Origin: Hyphomicrobiales bacterium
GTDB taxonomy: Bacteria > Pseudomonadota > Alphaproteobacteria > Rhizobiales > Rhizobiaceae
Assembly (NCBI GenBank): GCA_900469445.1
Contig: UBXM01000015.1
Coordinates: 1 to 63,299, forward strand
DNA: 63,299 nt
Direction: 5' to 3'
Each line of letters begins with the position of its first letter. Position 1 is the first letter of the stretch. Positions 52,839 to 61,026 of this stretch are shown one piece after another. The notes under the pieces are model-generated. The model was not told where the DNA came from. It did no database searches and saw nothing but the letters and a program-made list of their open reading frames with translations. The position numbers and the translations under genes were made by a program.

Positions 52839-53297
52839 ATGCCACACGATCCCAAGTCACCCGCGGTGATCGCTTTCGAAAACGAGAAAGCTCGCGCCGT
52901 CCGAGGAGAGAAAAACCAAGTACAGGAAGGACTGGAAGGCACCTTTCCGGCGTCAGACCCCCTTTCGATCTCCAGCACCGTTACCCGCCAGGGGTCAACA
53001 GCAGCGGAGCCGATTGCAGGTTCGAGGGCGCCCGCGCCTCTAGTGGACCAAGCCTTAGAAACAGTTCGACTTCGCGAGACCGATACCAGCTTCGGCGAGG
53101 ATGAGATCGCCGCTTTCAAAGACGAATTGCTCAGTCTTCAGGGCAGGGCCGAAAATGCGGGTATTGAGTTAAAGGGCGAGGTCGTTGGCCGGTTCAATGA
53201 TCGCCTCGATGCAATACGAGACCTTATCCGGCATAAACCGTGGCAATCGCTTGCGATTGCGGGCGTGATTGGGTTCCTGTTGGGCATAAGTCGTTAG
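52839..53297 (+). CDS. YqjD/ElaB-like membrane-anchored protein
   Basis: A 152-residue protein: disordered N-terminus with EGTFPASDPLSISST, a helical middle (IAAFKDELLSLQGRAENAGI) and a C-terminal anchor (RHKPWQSLAIAGVIGFLLGI), as in YqjD/ElaB (DUF883) proteins, which tether ribosomes to the membrane in stationary phase in E. coli. The match rests mostly on the tail. Start at ATG 52839. Confidence 0.75.
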   Translation: MPHDPKSPAVIAFENEKARAVRGEKNQVQEGLEGTFPASDPLSISSTVTRQGSTAAEPIAGSRAPAPLVDQALETVRLRETDTSFGEDEIAAFKDELLSLQGRAENAGIELKGEVVGRFNDRLDAIRDLIRHKPWQSLAIAGVIGFLLGISR

Positions 53298-53602
53298 CGC
53301 GGCAGATTTTCTCACTATGGCAGAGCGCACTCTGCCTAGGGCAGCGTGCCGATCAACAGACCGTCGGGGTCGAATTGCCGGACGGCCCCCCGTAGGGATC
53401 CGCGGCGACTGTAATGTTGGAAACTTTGCCCAATTAGAAACGGAAAGCTTGACCGCCACGCTCGTAGCTGACTGAATGCAGCCCGAATTGCGGCGGCGGT
53501 ATTGGCTGTGCCTTCCACAATAGTCTCTGCGGGGTGACCCCGCTAGCTCCCTGAACGTGTATCGGTTCCGCTTCGTTAATCTCGGCACTCCGCCTCCGCC
53601 TC

Positions 53603-53914
53603 TTACAATTGATCCACTTGGGTTGCTATGATCAATATCTCTTCCTGGTCGAACGTGCGCTGCAGTTGCTGGCGATAATTCCGCCACCAATCTCTATCGA
53701 GCTTCTCAGCCATGACCGCGACAACAATAATATTGTCCCGTTCGACGTCTGCACCCCTTTCCCAAATCCCTTTAGCTGGCGTGTTGATGTTGAGCGTTAC
53801 CCCACCAAAGCGGTCGAGGAGCTGCTGCTCGACGGTTTCGATCTTGTGGCGCGCGCCATCCACATTTGAAGGCAGGAATATCTGGATAAGGTGTCTCACA
53901 CTCGTCGCTCCCAT
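53603..53914 (-). CDS. Conserved hypothetical protein, 103 aa
   Basis: Predicted beta/helical fold: RHLIQIFLPSNVDGARHKIE, DRFGGVTLNINTPAKGIW, DNIIVVAVMAEKLDRDWW, YRQQLQRTFDQEEILI. Characteristic rhizobial family of unknown role; a frameshifted paralogue is at 42274-42604. The 300 bases between this gene and 53298 hold only short frames. Confidence 0.75.
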   Translation of the reverse strand: MGATSVRHLIQIFLPSNVDGARHKIETVEQQLLDRFGGVTLNINTPAKGIWERGADVERDNIIVVAVMAEKLDRDWWRNYRQQLQRTFDQEEILIIATQVDQL

Positions 53915-54579
53915 GGCGGTATGAAACGCTCAACCTAATAGTCCCTAAACCCGCCCAGTCGCACATTACGCCAAATCTCGCTCTGGAAATAGCATGTCGC
54001 TGTTTTCCGTACCCGTTTCAGATCCAGATATGGGAACAGCGCTGCGGGAGCTTCCGTCTTGACCCTATCAAGTCAAGGTCTAAGACAGCTTCCCTCTTCA
54101 CTCATCTTCATCTAAATGATATCCGGCTCCCGCCCAAGTCACAGCGATCGCTATCCGCAGCGCATCGATGTGAGAGAAATAGACGTTAGGCCCGACGCCT
54201 TACTCAAACGTCACCTCCTGACAGGCTCTTCACATTAAGAACGCGACACTTTTTGCGCTCGTTGTCGGCGTACAAGTACCTGACACTGAAGCTTTTGACC
54301 GATCTGCATCCCACCCACGTGAAGAAAAGGAAACAAGAAGAGCGGGCGATTTGGATCGCTCCCTGAAATGACGAAAGCGCGGCTGGTTTACAAATCTACG
54401 GTATGCCGTCCATTCGCTATAGGCGATCACAGCTCTCTGTACGCTAACCTACGAGCAAAGAACGCTCTTTCAAGTCGAAGCTTCCCGAAATCTCAGATAC
54501 GCTTCATTCGAGCTTTGATTCGCGAGAAGCCGCGGCATCTCAAGGTGTTTGGGTACGATAAAGCGATCATGAGGATCGG
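53915..54579. other. Gene-free stretch
   Basis: About 660 bases. A plus-strand frame 54368-54583 (71 codons) has no homologue and overlaps the next start; I do not call it. Confidence 0.35.
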
Positions 54580-54780
54580 ATGAATTTGGATGTCGAAACT
54601 ATGCTTGACTGGCAACAGCGCGGGATCAACGCGCGAGTGCTTGGCCTCTCTGCAGGCGACAATCCGTTAGCTCACTATATTCAGAAGGCAAGCTGCCCGA
54701 GAGAAAGGGACAGCTTGATGCAGAAAGCGGACGCCTGGATGTTCGGCTGGAATATCGAACATGCCACGCGCGCTTCCTGA
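54580..54780 (+). CDS. Ribosome-modulation-factor-like protein, 66 aa
   Basis: A single copy of the pattern seen twice in the protein at 18391: Gly15, Ala18, Gly22, Asn28-Pro29, Trp53 and Gly56 (RGINARVLGLSAGDNPLAHY ... DAWMFGW). RMF proteins dimerise and silence ribosomes in stationary phase. GAGG precedes the ATG. The link to RMF is inference from spacing; length (66) fits. Confidence 0.65.
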   Translation: MNLDVETMLDWQQRGINARVLGLSAGDNPLAHYIQKASCPRERDSLMQKADAWMFGWNIEHATRAS

Positions 54781-54888
54781 GTTGGACGCATGAAGGCCGG
54801 CCAGGCGTGACTAGTACCTCAGCTCGTACGTTGTGAATCGCATATGCTTATCGTAGTTTCCGGCCTGGCCAAATCGCCATGTGAGCCG

Positions 54889-54913
54889 GGAACCAACGGG
54901 AGATCGCGACGTT
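54889..54913 (+). promoter_or_regulatory. EcfG/RpoE2-type promoter for the DUF1236 gene
   Basis: Reads GGAAC, 16 bases, CGTT, a perfect match, 34 bases upstream of the start codon. Confidence 0.8.
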
Positions 54914-54946
54914 AACGTCAGTGCGTAAAGCGCTAATGGAGAAATC

Positions 54947-55342
54947 ATGCTCGTAAACCGTCTTATCATCGCAGGCGCCGCCGCGCTCATCGCAGGTTCT
55001 GCCTTCGCTCAAAATTCCACCGTTACCGGTGCTGCAGGGGGTGCAGTGACTGGCGCGGTCGTAGGCGGCCCGGTCGGCGCAGCTGTCGGCGGCGTGGTAG
55101 GGGCTATTGCTGGAACCGCAATCGATCCGCCGCCGGAAAGGGTCGTCACCTATGTGCGCCAGGCCCCGGTTCCCAGTGAGCGCGTCGTCGTTCAGGAGCA
55201 TGTCGTTGTCGGTGAACCTCTGCCTCAGACGGTCGTTGTTCAGCAGGTACCCGAGTACCCAAACTATGCGTTCGCTGTCGTCAATCAGCAACGCGTGATC
55301 GTCGAGCCTTCATCTCGTCGGGTTGTTCAGGTTATCGAATGA
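54947..55342 (+). CDS. Exported DUF1236 protein with glycine zipper (copy 1)
   Basis: A 131-residue exported protein: signal peptide ending ALIAGSAFA, a glycine-zipper segment (GAAGGAVTGAVVGGPVGAAV, continuing to AIAGTA) and a C-terminal DUF1236 domain (EYPNYAFAVVNQQRVIVEPS). Probably sits in or at the outer membrane/periplasm. About 75 percent identical by eye to the protein at 60356. Perfect EcfG-type promoter and its own terminator. Confidence 0.85.
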   Translation: MLVNRLIIAGAAALIAGSAFAQNSTVTGAAGGAVTGAVVGGPVGAAVGGVVGAIAGTAIDPPPERVVTYVRQAPVPSERVVVQEHVVVGEPLPQTVVVQQVPEYPNYAFAVVNQQRVIVEPSSRRVVQVIE

Positions 55343-55351
55343 CTTTTCATG

Positions 55352-55376
55352 GCCGGACTTCGTTGTCCGGCTTTTC
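55352..55376 (+). terminator. Rho-independent terminator of the DUF1236 gene
   Basis: Seven-bp stem (55352-55358 with 55365-55371), loop of six, then TTTTC. Confidence 0.75.
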
Positions 55377-55848
55377 TCTGATGCGGCCGACCTCATAGCG
55401 TCACTTTGATGAGGGTTATGGTGGGATCCGCCATTCCCGGTCAGGACGGCAAACGCGCGGACCACGATATTGGTTGCCAAAAACAGCGAATGTTGCTCAG
55501 CGATAAGTACCGGAACTCCGATTGATTATCGCTAACGTCATCCTTCGAACTGAGTTCCTTCTGCGGCCATCGGCAATGCGCGATTTACCGAGAAGCTCGG
55601 CCGCAGTTGAAGTGCCATTTCCACCTCAGGCTTTCGTGGGAAGACCTTTCCAAAGCTTCGAGGTTTCGGCCGCGCCTATCGCTTTGCCCGCGACGTTTCA
55701 TGATGTCGGTTGCTGGATAGGCTGCGACGGGGACCAGATCACCGCAGGGTGCCTGCTCGTCATTAAACTGCCTACCACAGGGACATTTTCGGCTGCAATT
55801 TTGAGAGCATAAGCATTAGGTTGTTTTCCATGGATGGAAGGACTGATC
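55377..55848. other. Gene-free stretch
   Basis: About 470 bases; one plus-strand frame (55522-55812) lacks homology. Nothing else seen. Confidence 0.35.
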
Positions 55849-56241
55849 CTACGACTTCTCGGATTTCGTCGGCCGCGATGAACTTGTAGGGGCCTCCGTG
55901 TGGTGGACGCGGCTGCTTTTGAGAACATGTAAGCTCTCCGCCAGTATCTCCCGGTACCTTTGGACCTTTGTATTTCTCGACCGCAGCAGATCCTCCTTGG
56001 ACGCGTTGGGTTGCGACATCGGTGACTCGGATTCATTCTCCACCAGATCCATCAAGAGATTGCGCATAACGGCATTCTCTTCCCTGAGCCGTGACAACTC
56101 CAGGACAAAGTCGCTTGCCGCGAGCTTCCTCGCGATAACCTTATCGATCTCTTTCTCGACAAGCCGTGTCTTGATCGCGTGGTGCCGTGCGAAAAAAAGT
56201 GTTGCGACGATGACGCAAAGCGCGATGACAGCGTAAAACAT
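55849..56241 (-). CDS. Membrane-anchored coiled-coil protein, 130 aa
   Basis: Start at ATG 56241, with GGAGG 6 bases upstream. One N-terminal membrane helix (MFYAVIALCVIVATLFFARH) then a charged coiled coil (residues 25-75: VLELSRLREENAVMRNLLMD) and a Ser-rich basic tail. Layout recalls envelope-stress (PspB-like) proteins, but no family match is claimed. Divergent from the TadG-like gene. Confidence 0.65.
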   Translation of the reverse strand: MFYAVIALCVIVATLFFARHHAIKTRLVEKEIDKVIARKLAASDFVLELSRLREENAVMRNLLMDLVENESESPMSQPNASKEDLLRSRNTKVQRYREILAESLHVLKSSRVHHTEAPTSSSRPTKSEKS

Positions 56242-56507
56242 GCAAGCCTCCAAGGTTATCCTGAAGGTCGGTATTTGCGACGCTGATTTCAATACAAGGT
56301 TGGAGCTCGTGGTGGTGCGAGAGCGATGGCGCGGGGTCAGATAGGAAGCAGCCACCCATCGATCAGCAACAACCACTTAATAATGTTTGGGATCACATCG
56401 TTTACGCTGCTGTTGACTTCTTCCCTTTCAAAACCTGGGTCCACGCCCGTGTTATCAAATATTTCATGTCTCTGGCCCGAAGTGCCGAGACTTTCGGGAG
56501 GGCGAAC

Positions 56508-57797
56508 ATGTTGCAGACATTTATTCGTGATCGTACAGGGAACTTCGGCATCATAAGTGCACTGCTTATGGTTCCGCTCATTGGGGCGGCGGGCCTTGCT
56601 ATCGATCTGACAAATGCGATGACGGCGAAAGCTACCCTTCAGGCGGCGGCTGACGCGGCAGCGGTGGGTGCTATCGCCGAGAAATCACCCGGCGCGGTCA
56701 AGGCGATGTTGATGACGAGCAACGGCAGGGTGGAGGTCGGCATTGAAGATGCTAAGAAACTTTTTAATTCGCAAATTGCTGCTGCAGGCTTTCAGCTTCA
56801 GAGCAGCTCTGCATCAGTGGTGCGGAACAACAACGAACTGAGAGCAGTATTCAACTACTCAGCAACGGTTCCGACAACTTTGATGCGAGTGCTTGGTAAG
56901 CAGGAAAGAACAGTAGCTGGTCAGGCTTCCGCTGTATTCCAGACGCAGACGTTTCGGGACTTCTATCTCCTTTTGGACAACACACCATCTATGGGTGTCG
57001 GCGCCACGACGGCCGACATCAACAAAATGGTAGATAACACGTCGGACAAATGCGCGTTCGCATGCCACATCGTTAATAATGGCAAGGAGGACAGTGGTAG
57101 CTACTATAATCTCGCAAAGAAGCTTGGCGTTACGATCCGGATCAACGTCGTAGCAAAAGCGACGGCAGCGCTCATGGACACGGCGATTTCGACACGGACT
57201 AGCCCCAACCAGTTCCGCATGGCTGTCTACACATTCGGAAAGAAGGCCGAGGACACGAAGCTGTTGGAGGTGACATCCCTCACCGACGACCTCGCTGCTG
57301 CCAAAGGTAAGGCGTCGCTGATAGATTTAATGTCCATTCCATATCAGGGTTACAATAACGACCAGCAAACCGACTTCGATCTTTCGTTCAAGAGCATTGG
57401 CGAGAAGATGGGGTCACCCGGCACTGGCCTCAGTGCTGCGAGTCCGGAAAAGATCGTGTTCTTCGTATCGGACGGAGTTGGTGATAGCAAAAAGCCTAAT
57501 GGCTGCACAAAAATGCTTACCGGAAGCCGGTGCCAGGAGCCCATCGATATAAAGGCCTGCACCGCGCTTAAGCAGAAGGGATACAAGATCGCTGTTTTGT
57601 ATACGACTTATTTGCCGTTACCGACAAACAGTTGGTACAACTCATGGATCAAGCCATTTCAAAGTGAGATATCGACCAAGATGGCGGAGTGCGCCACTTC
57701 AGGTTACTTCTTTGAAGTCAGCCCATCGCAGGGGATCTCTGAAGCAATGAATGCTCTTTTTCTCAAGATCGTTTCGTCGCCCCGCCTCACCAGTTGA
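56508..57797 (+). CDS. TadG-like protein with von Willebrand A domain
   Basis: A 429-residue protein: N-terminal TadE/G helix (GNFGIISALLMVPLIGAAGL), pilin-like hydrophobic segment, then a vWA domain whose metal site begins DNTPSMG. GGGAGG precedes the ATG. TadG proteins help assemble Flp/Tad pili, but no other tad genes are in the window. One of several solitary TadG homologues typical of rhizobia. Attachment role inferred. Confidence 0.85.
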   Translation: MLQTFIRDRTGNFGIISALLMVPLIGAAGLAIDLTNAMTAKATLQAAADAAAVGAIAEKSPGAVKAMLMTSNGRVEVGIEDAKKLFNSQIAAAGFQLQSSSASVVRNNNELRAVFNYSATVPTTLMRVLGKQERTVAGQASAVFQTQTFRDFYLLLDNTPSMGVGATTADINKMVDNTSDKCAFACHIVNNGKEDSGSYYNLAKKLGVTIRINVVAKATAALMDTAISTRTSPNQFRMAVYTFGKKAEDTKLLEVTSLTDDLAAAKGKASLIDLMSIPYQGYNNDQQTDFDLSFKSIGEKMGSPGTGLSAASPEKIVFFVSDGVGDSKKPNGCTKMLTGSRCQEPIDIKACTALKQKGYKIAVLYTTYLPLPTNSWYNSWIKPFQSEISTKMAECATSGYFFEVSPSQGISEAMNALFLKIVSSPRLTS

Positions 57798-58652
57798 ACG
57801 CGTGAAGGAAGTCGCTGCTTATCGACCCGCTAGCGGCCGTTCGCCCTACGACAGAAACATCGCTCTTCGCTGAGCAACGTCAGCGCGTTAGCTCTCAAAT
57901 CACAGGCCGGAAAATTTTCCCGTTAAGAGCATTAACGACGGCCACCGCGGACGTGCGCCCACGGGATTATAGTGCAACGCGCCGAGGCTCTATTTGCGCA
58001 GCTCGCTTATTGGAGACCGGCGGCATTATTGCTGTCTTTTTCAGGTAGCCGCAACGTGTGACTGCAATCGGTATGCCGCGTGCAACCAAAAAATCGGTCT
58101 TCGGTCTTGCTCTCTCTCGACGAGATGCCCCACATGGCGAATTTGGCATTGAGGCAGTGCCCCGCCATCGATCGTCCTCTCGGAAATTGCTGCCAGCGAT
58201 GTTCGCCAATTCGGGAATGTATCGTGATGGCTGCACGCTATTCTTCAGCAGGAAGACATCGCGCCGGAGTCGCGGTATTTGACGAGCATCCCTTTCTTTC
58301 GGGCGGCTCTAATTAAGTGAAGTACTATTGCTCGATAGATGGTGATCAGGCAGTAATTCAAGCGCATCGGCGGAGTTAATATGTATTAATATTAATCCTT
58401 GCAGTGAACTGTATGTTATGTAAACTGCCGTTGAACCTTGATCTCGCATCTCGCGGGTGGCTATCCCAGCCGCCGATACGCTGGGCAACTTAATCTCTCT
58501 TTCAATGAACAGCTGAACTATTGGATGAGATTTGACCGACAGGTTTTCTCATAGTTTGCCGAATAGTCAGTTTATCGTTCGCATGCGATCGGGATTTCCC
58601 TCTCGGCGAACAAATTCTCACATCCCGTTCACCGCTTGGAGGGACATTACCC
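57798..58652. other. Gene-free stretch
   Basis: About 850 bases. The part 58310-58450 is AT-rich with a TTAATAT repeat. Frames on both strands lack homology. Possibly the leader of the DUF707 gene. Confidence 0.35.
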
Positions 58653-59606
58653 GTGCCCGTGCTAGATTTTTGGTTTCATATGGGAAGCCGTTCCGTGCCT
58701 GCCCGTGGCTTAGTGATCGGCTCAAGGATCAACGAAAAGTCGCCACGCGGACTAGCAGTGGTTCGCTGTGGAGACAGCAGTCTACATCGGGTTTGGGCCA
58801 CGGGTCGGCGCCATTTCGATGTCGGGGTGAGTTATTATGGATCAGACTCTGCAGCCGAATTTCCGGAAGCTGACTACGTTCATCGCTGCAAAGGCGGCAA
58901 ATGGGATGGCCTATTTCTCTTCTTCGAACAGTTCCCCGAAGTGATTGACCGTTATGACTACTTCTGGCTACCAGACGATGACATTGATGCCGTGGCCGCC
59001 GATGTCGACAGTCTCTTCGCGCTTGGTATTGAGAACAACTACCATGTCTATCAGCCTTCACTCGATGAGCGCTCCTACTACTCGCATCTAATCACGCTGC
59101 GACATCCAAGTTTTGTAGTCCGGTACACAAACTTCGTAGAGGTGATGGTACCTTTCATTAGCCGCGAAACACTCGTTCGTTCACTTCCCTTCATCGAGAG
59201 AACCGCCAGCGGCTTCGGGCTTGATTTTCTTTGGCCTCAGATGGTGCGCGAGATCGAAGGGGAGGCGTACCGGGGGGTGGCAATCGTTGACGCGATCACG
59301 GTTCGACACACCAGACCCGTAGGCGGCAATCTTCACCAGTTCATTCGTGACAGACAACGACATAGTGCCATGGACGAGATGGATACTACGATGGAATGGA
59401 TAAAGGACGCGCGTGGTGCAAGGATCAACGGTGTCGGTGTTCCTCGCATTCGCATCCTGTCGGGTACGATCCGTAGTGGTCGCCATCTCAGTGGGCTGGC
59501 GCTGGCGCGTCGGGTCGGATTGGACCTCTTGTTCCGGCTCACTAACAAATCGCAGCCGGTCCGGTGGTTTGCCGCACTCAAGCATGCGGTGAAAGCAGGA
59601 TTTTAA
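58653..59606 (+). CDS. DUF707 protein (glycosyltransferase-like)
   Basis: A 317-residue DUF707 protein; KGGKWDGLFLFFEQF and YDYFWLPDDDID are signature, the DDD recalling metal-binding Asp residues of GT-A glycosyltransferases. The GTG start (58653) competes with ATG 58680. Probably modifies a surface polysaccharide; acceptor unknown. A strongly AT-rich region precedes it. Confidence 0.85.
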   Translation: MPVLDFWFHMGSRSVPARGLVIGSRINEKSPRGLAVVRCGDSSLHRVWATGRRHFDVGVSYYGSDSAAEFPEADYVHRCKGGKWDGLFLFFEQFPEVIDRYDYFWLPDDDIDAVAADVDSLFALGIENNYHVYQPSLDERSYYSHLITLRHPSFVVRYTNFVEVMVPFISRETLVRSLPFIERTASGFGLDFLWPQMVREIEGEAYRGVAIVDAITVRHTRPVGGNLHQFIRDRQRHSAMDEMDTTMEWIKDARGARINGVGVPRIRILSGTIRSGRHLSGLALARRVGLDLLFRLTNKSQPVRWFAALKHAVKAGF

Positions 59607-60355
59607 ACTCGGAATGCCATCGTGCCGGTCGCCGGGCAAAACCTAATCGTTGCCGCACATATGAAAGAAGAGAAGGCGGATGGCCGAGCTTCACGTTGTC
59701 GGAGCGGTTTCGCCCGTGAGGTACATGCTCGGGAGCTTGCGAGCTCAAGCTACGAAGTCGCCACCGGTCGCGCAGTACCGTGGGGAATGGGTGGAGCGCA
59801 CGAATGGTCCCCTATGCCCGGATTGATCCGGGCGTTCGCTCTCGACGTACTAAATGTCGTCTGCGGGAGCACTTCCCAAAGACGGGAGGCTGGCGCGGTC
59901 ACACCCCCTCTGACCGCGCCAGCATCTCGTCTGACACTGATCGAATACTGCCCTATCTTCGGTTGCGCTGTCGCCGGGTACAACGACCGGGCGCTGCAGT
60001 TCGGAGACGGCAAGCGAGCAACTTTCTGCCCGGAGCGGTCTTCGGGAGAAAGCTGATCAGTTCATGACGCGGAGGATGTGGCGGATCTCCAAATCGGTTA
60101 TTGAGGTCTGCCCCTGTGTGATGTCCTATCGATACTTCAGTGAAGCTGATCCAACTCGGCTCGAAAAGAGCTTGTGCCCGCGCGGTCGGCAACGATGGGG
60201 TTCAGTCTTTCGAATGGATGTTGGTCTGGTCCGACATTAGGCCAAAGGGCGTACAAGTCGGAGCGAGAATGGGCACAAAGTCCCAGCCGGGAACTTGTTG
60301 GATAGCTTCTCCATTGGTTGGGCGAGGAACACCTCGGTCAAAAGGGAGAAAGCAG
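59607..60355. other. Gene-free stretch with a strong hairpin
   Basis: About 750 bases. Holds a 13-bp perfect hairpin at 59889-59923 (loop CACCCCCTC) without a T-tract, and a weak EcfG-type site at 60290. The plus-strand frame in front of the next gene is an unlikely N-terminal extension. Confidence 0.45.
60290..60315 (+). promoter_or_regulatory. Weak EcfG-type promoter candidate for the second DUF1236 gene
   Basis: Reads GGAAC, 17 bases, CATT. Only the GGAAC-N19-TT form fits; its paralogue has a perfect site. Confidence 0.35.
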
Positions 60356-60751
60356 ATGAACAAGAAACAAGCCGTAATTTTTGCCACCGCGATGTTCGTG
60401 GCAGGTGGTGCCATGGCACAGCAGTCCACGGTAAACGGCGCTGCCGGCGGCGCGGTGACGGGAGCAATTGTCGGCGGTCCGGTTGGAGCAGCTGTTGGAG
60501 GGGTTGTGGGCGCAGTCGCCGGAACCGCTATCGACCCACCGCCGGAACGGGTTGTAACTTACGTTCGTGAAGCTCCCATGCCCACCGATACCGTCGTTGT
60601 GCAGGAAAAGGTGGTCGTCGGTGAACCGCTTCCATCGACTGTCGTCGTCCAGCAGGTTCCGGAAAATCCCAATTATTCCTACGCCATCGTGAACAAGCAG
60701 CGCGTCATCGTCGAGCCTTCAAGCCGCAAGGTGATCCAAGTGATCAACTAA
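60356..60751 (+). CDS. Exported DUF1236 protein with glycine zipper (copy 2)
   Basis: 131 residues, the same length as copy 1 at 54947: signal peptide ending AGGAMA, zipper (GAAGGAVTGAIVGGPVGAAV), DUF1236 end (NPNYSYAIVNKQRVIVEPSS). GGGAGAA precedes the ATG. A likely local duplication 5.4 kb apart in direct orientation, with diverged signal peptide and promoter. Confidence 0.85.
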   Translation: MNKKQAVIFATAMFVAGGAMAQQSTVNGAAGGAVTGAIVGGPVGAAVGGVVGAVAGTAIDPPPERVVTYVREAPMPTDTVVVQEKVVVGEPLPSTVVVQQVPENPNYSYAIVNKQRVIVEPSSRKVIQVIN

Positions 60752-60822
60752 CCTGTCGGTTTGCCAAGATGGTGTGGTGAATAGCATCTGCCACACCAAA
60801 ATTTTCTTATGGGAGTTGGAAG

Positions 60823-60975
60823 ATGAAGTCGCTTGTTGCAGGCATCCTCGTCATTATGGGTGGAATGGTGGTGGTGCTCATAGGCCTTAACGATCCCGTT
60901 AAGCAGGCACGGGTCGGCTTTATCCCCGAGGCCCCCGTGAGCGGCTCGAGCCTGTCTTCCAGATTAATCCGCTGA
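60823..60975 (+). CDS. Small membrane protein, 50 aa
   Basis: Starts MKSLVAGILVIMGGMVVVLI: one hydrophobic span, then NDPVKQARVGFIPEAPVSG. GGGAG lies 10 bases upstream. Directly before the sensor kinase gene; could modulate it, as small membrane peptides do elsewhere, but that is only a guess. Confidence 0.55.
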   Translation: MKSLVAGILVIMGGMVVVLIGLNDPVKQARVGFIPEAPVSGSSLSSRLIR

Positions 60976-61026
60976 TCTTTTTATGTAGGTATCCGATACG
61001 CGGATCTTGGAACTTGGAATGGGCCA

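Noticed and set aside
60140..60355. 72-residue extension of the second DUF1236 protein
   Set aside because: It would bury the signal peptide; the ATG at 60356 has a good ribosome-binding site and matches its paralogue in length.
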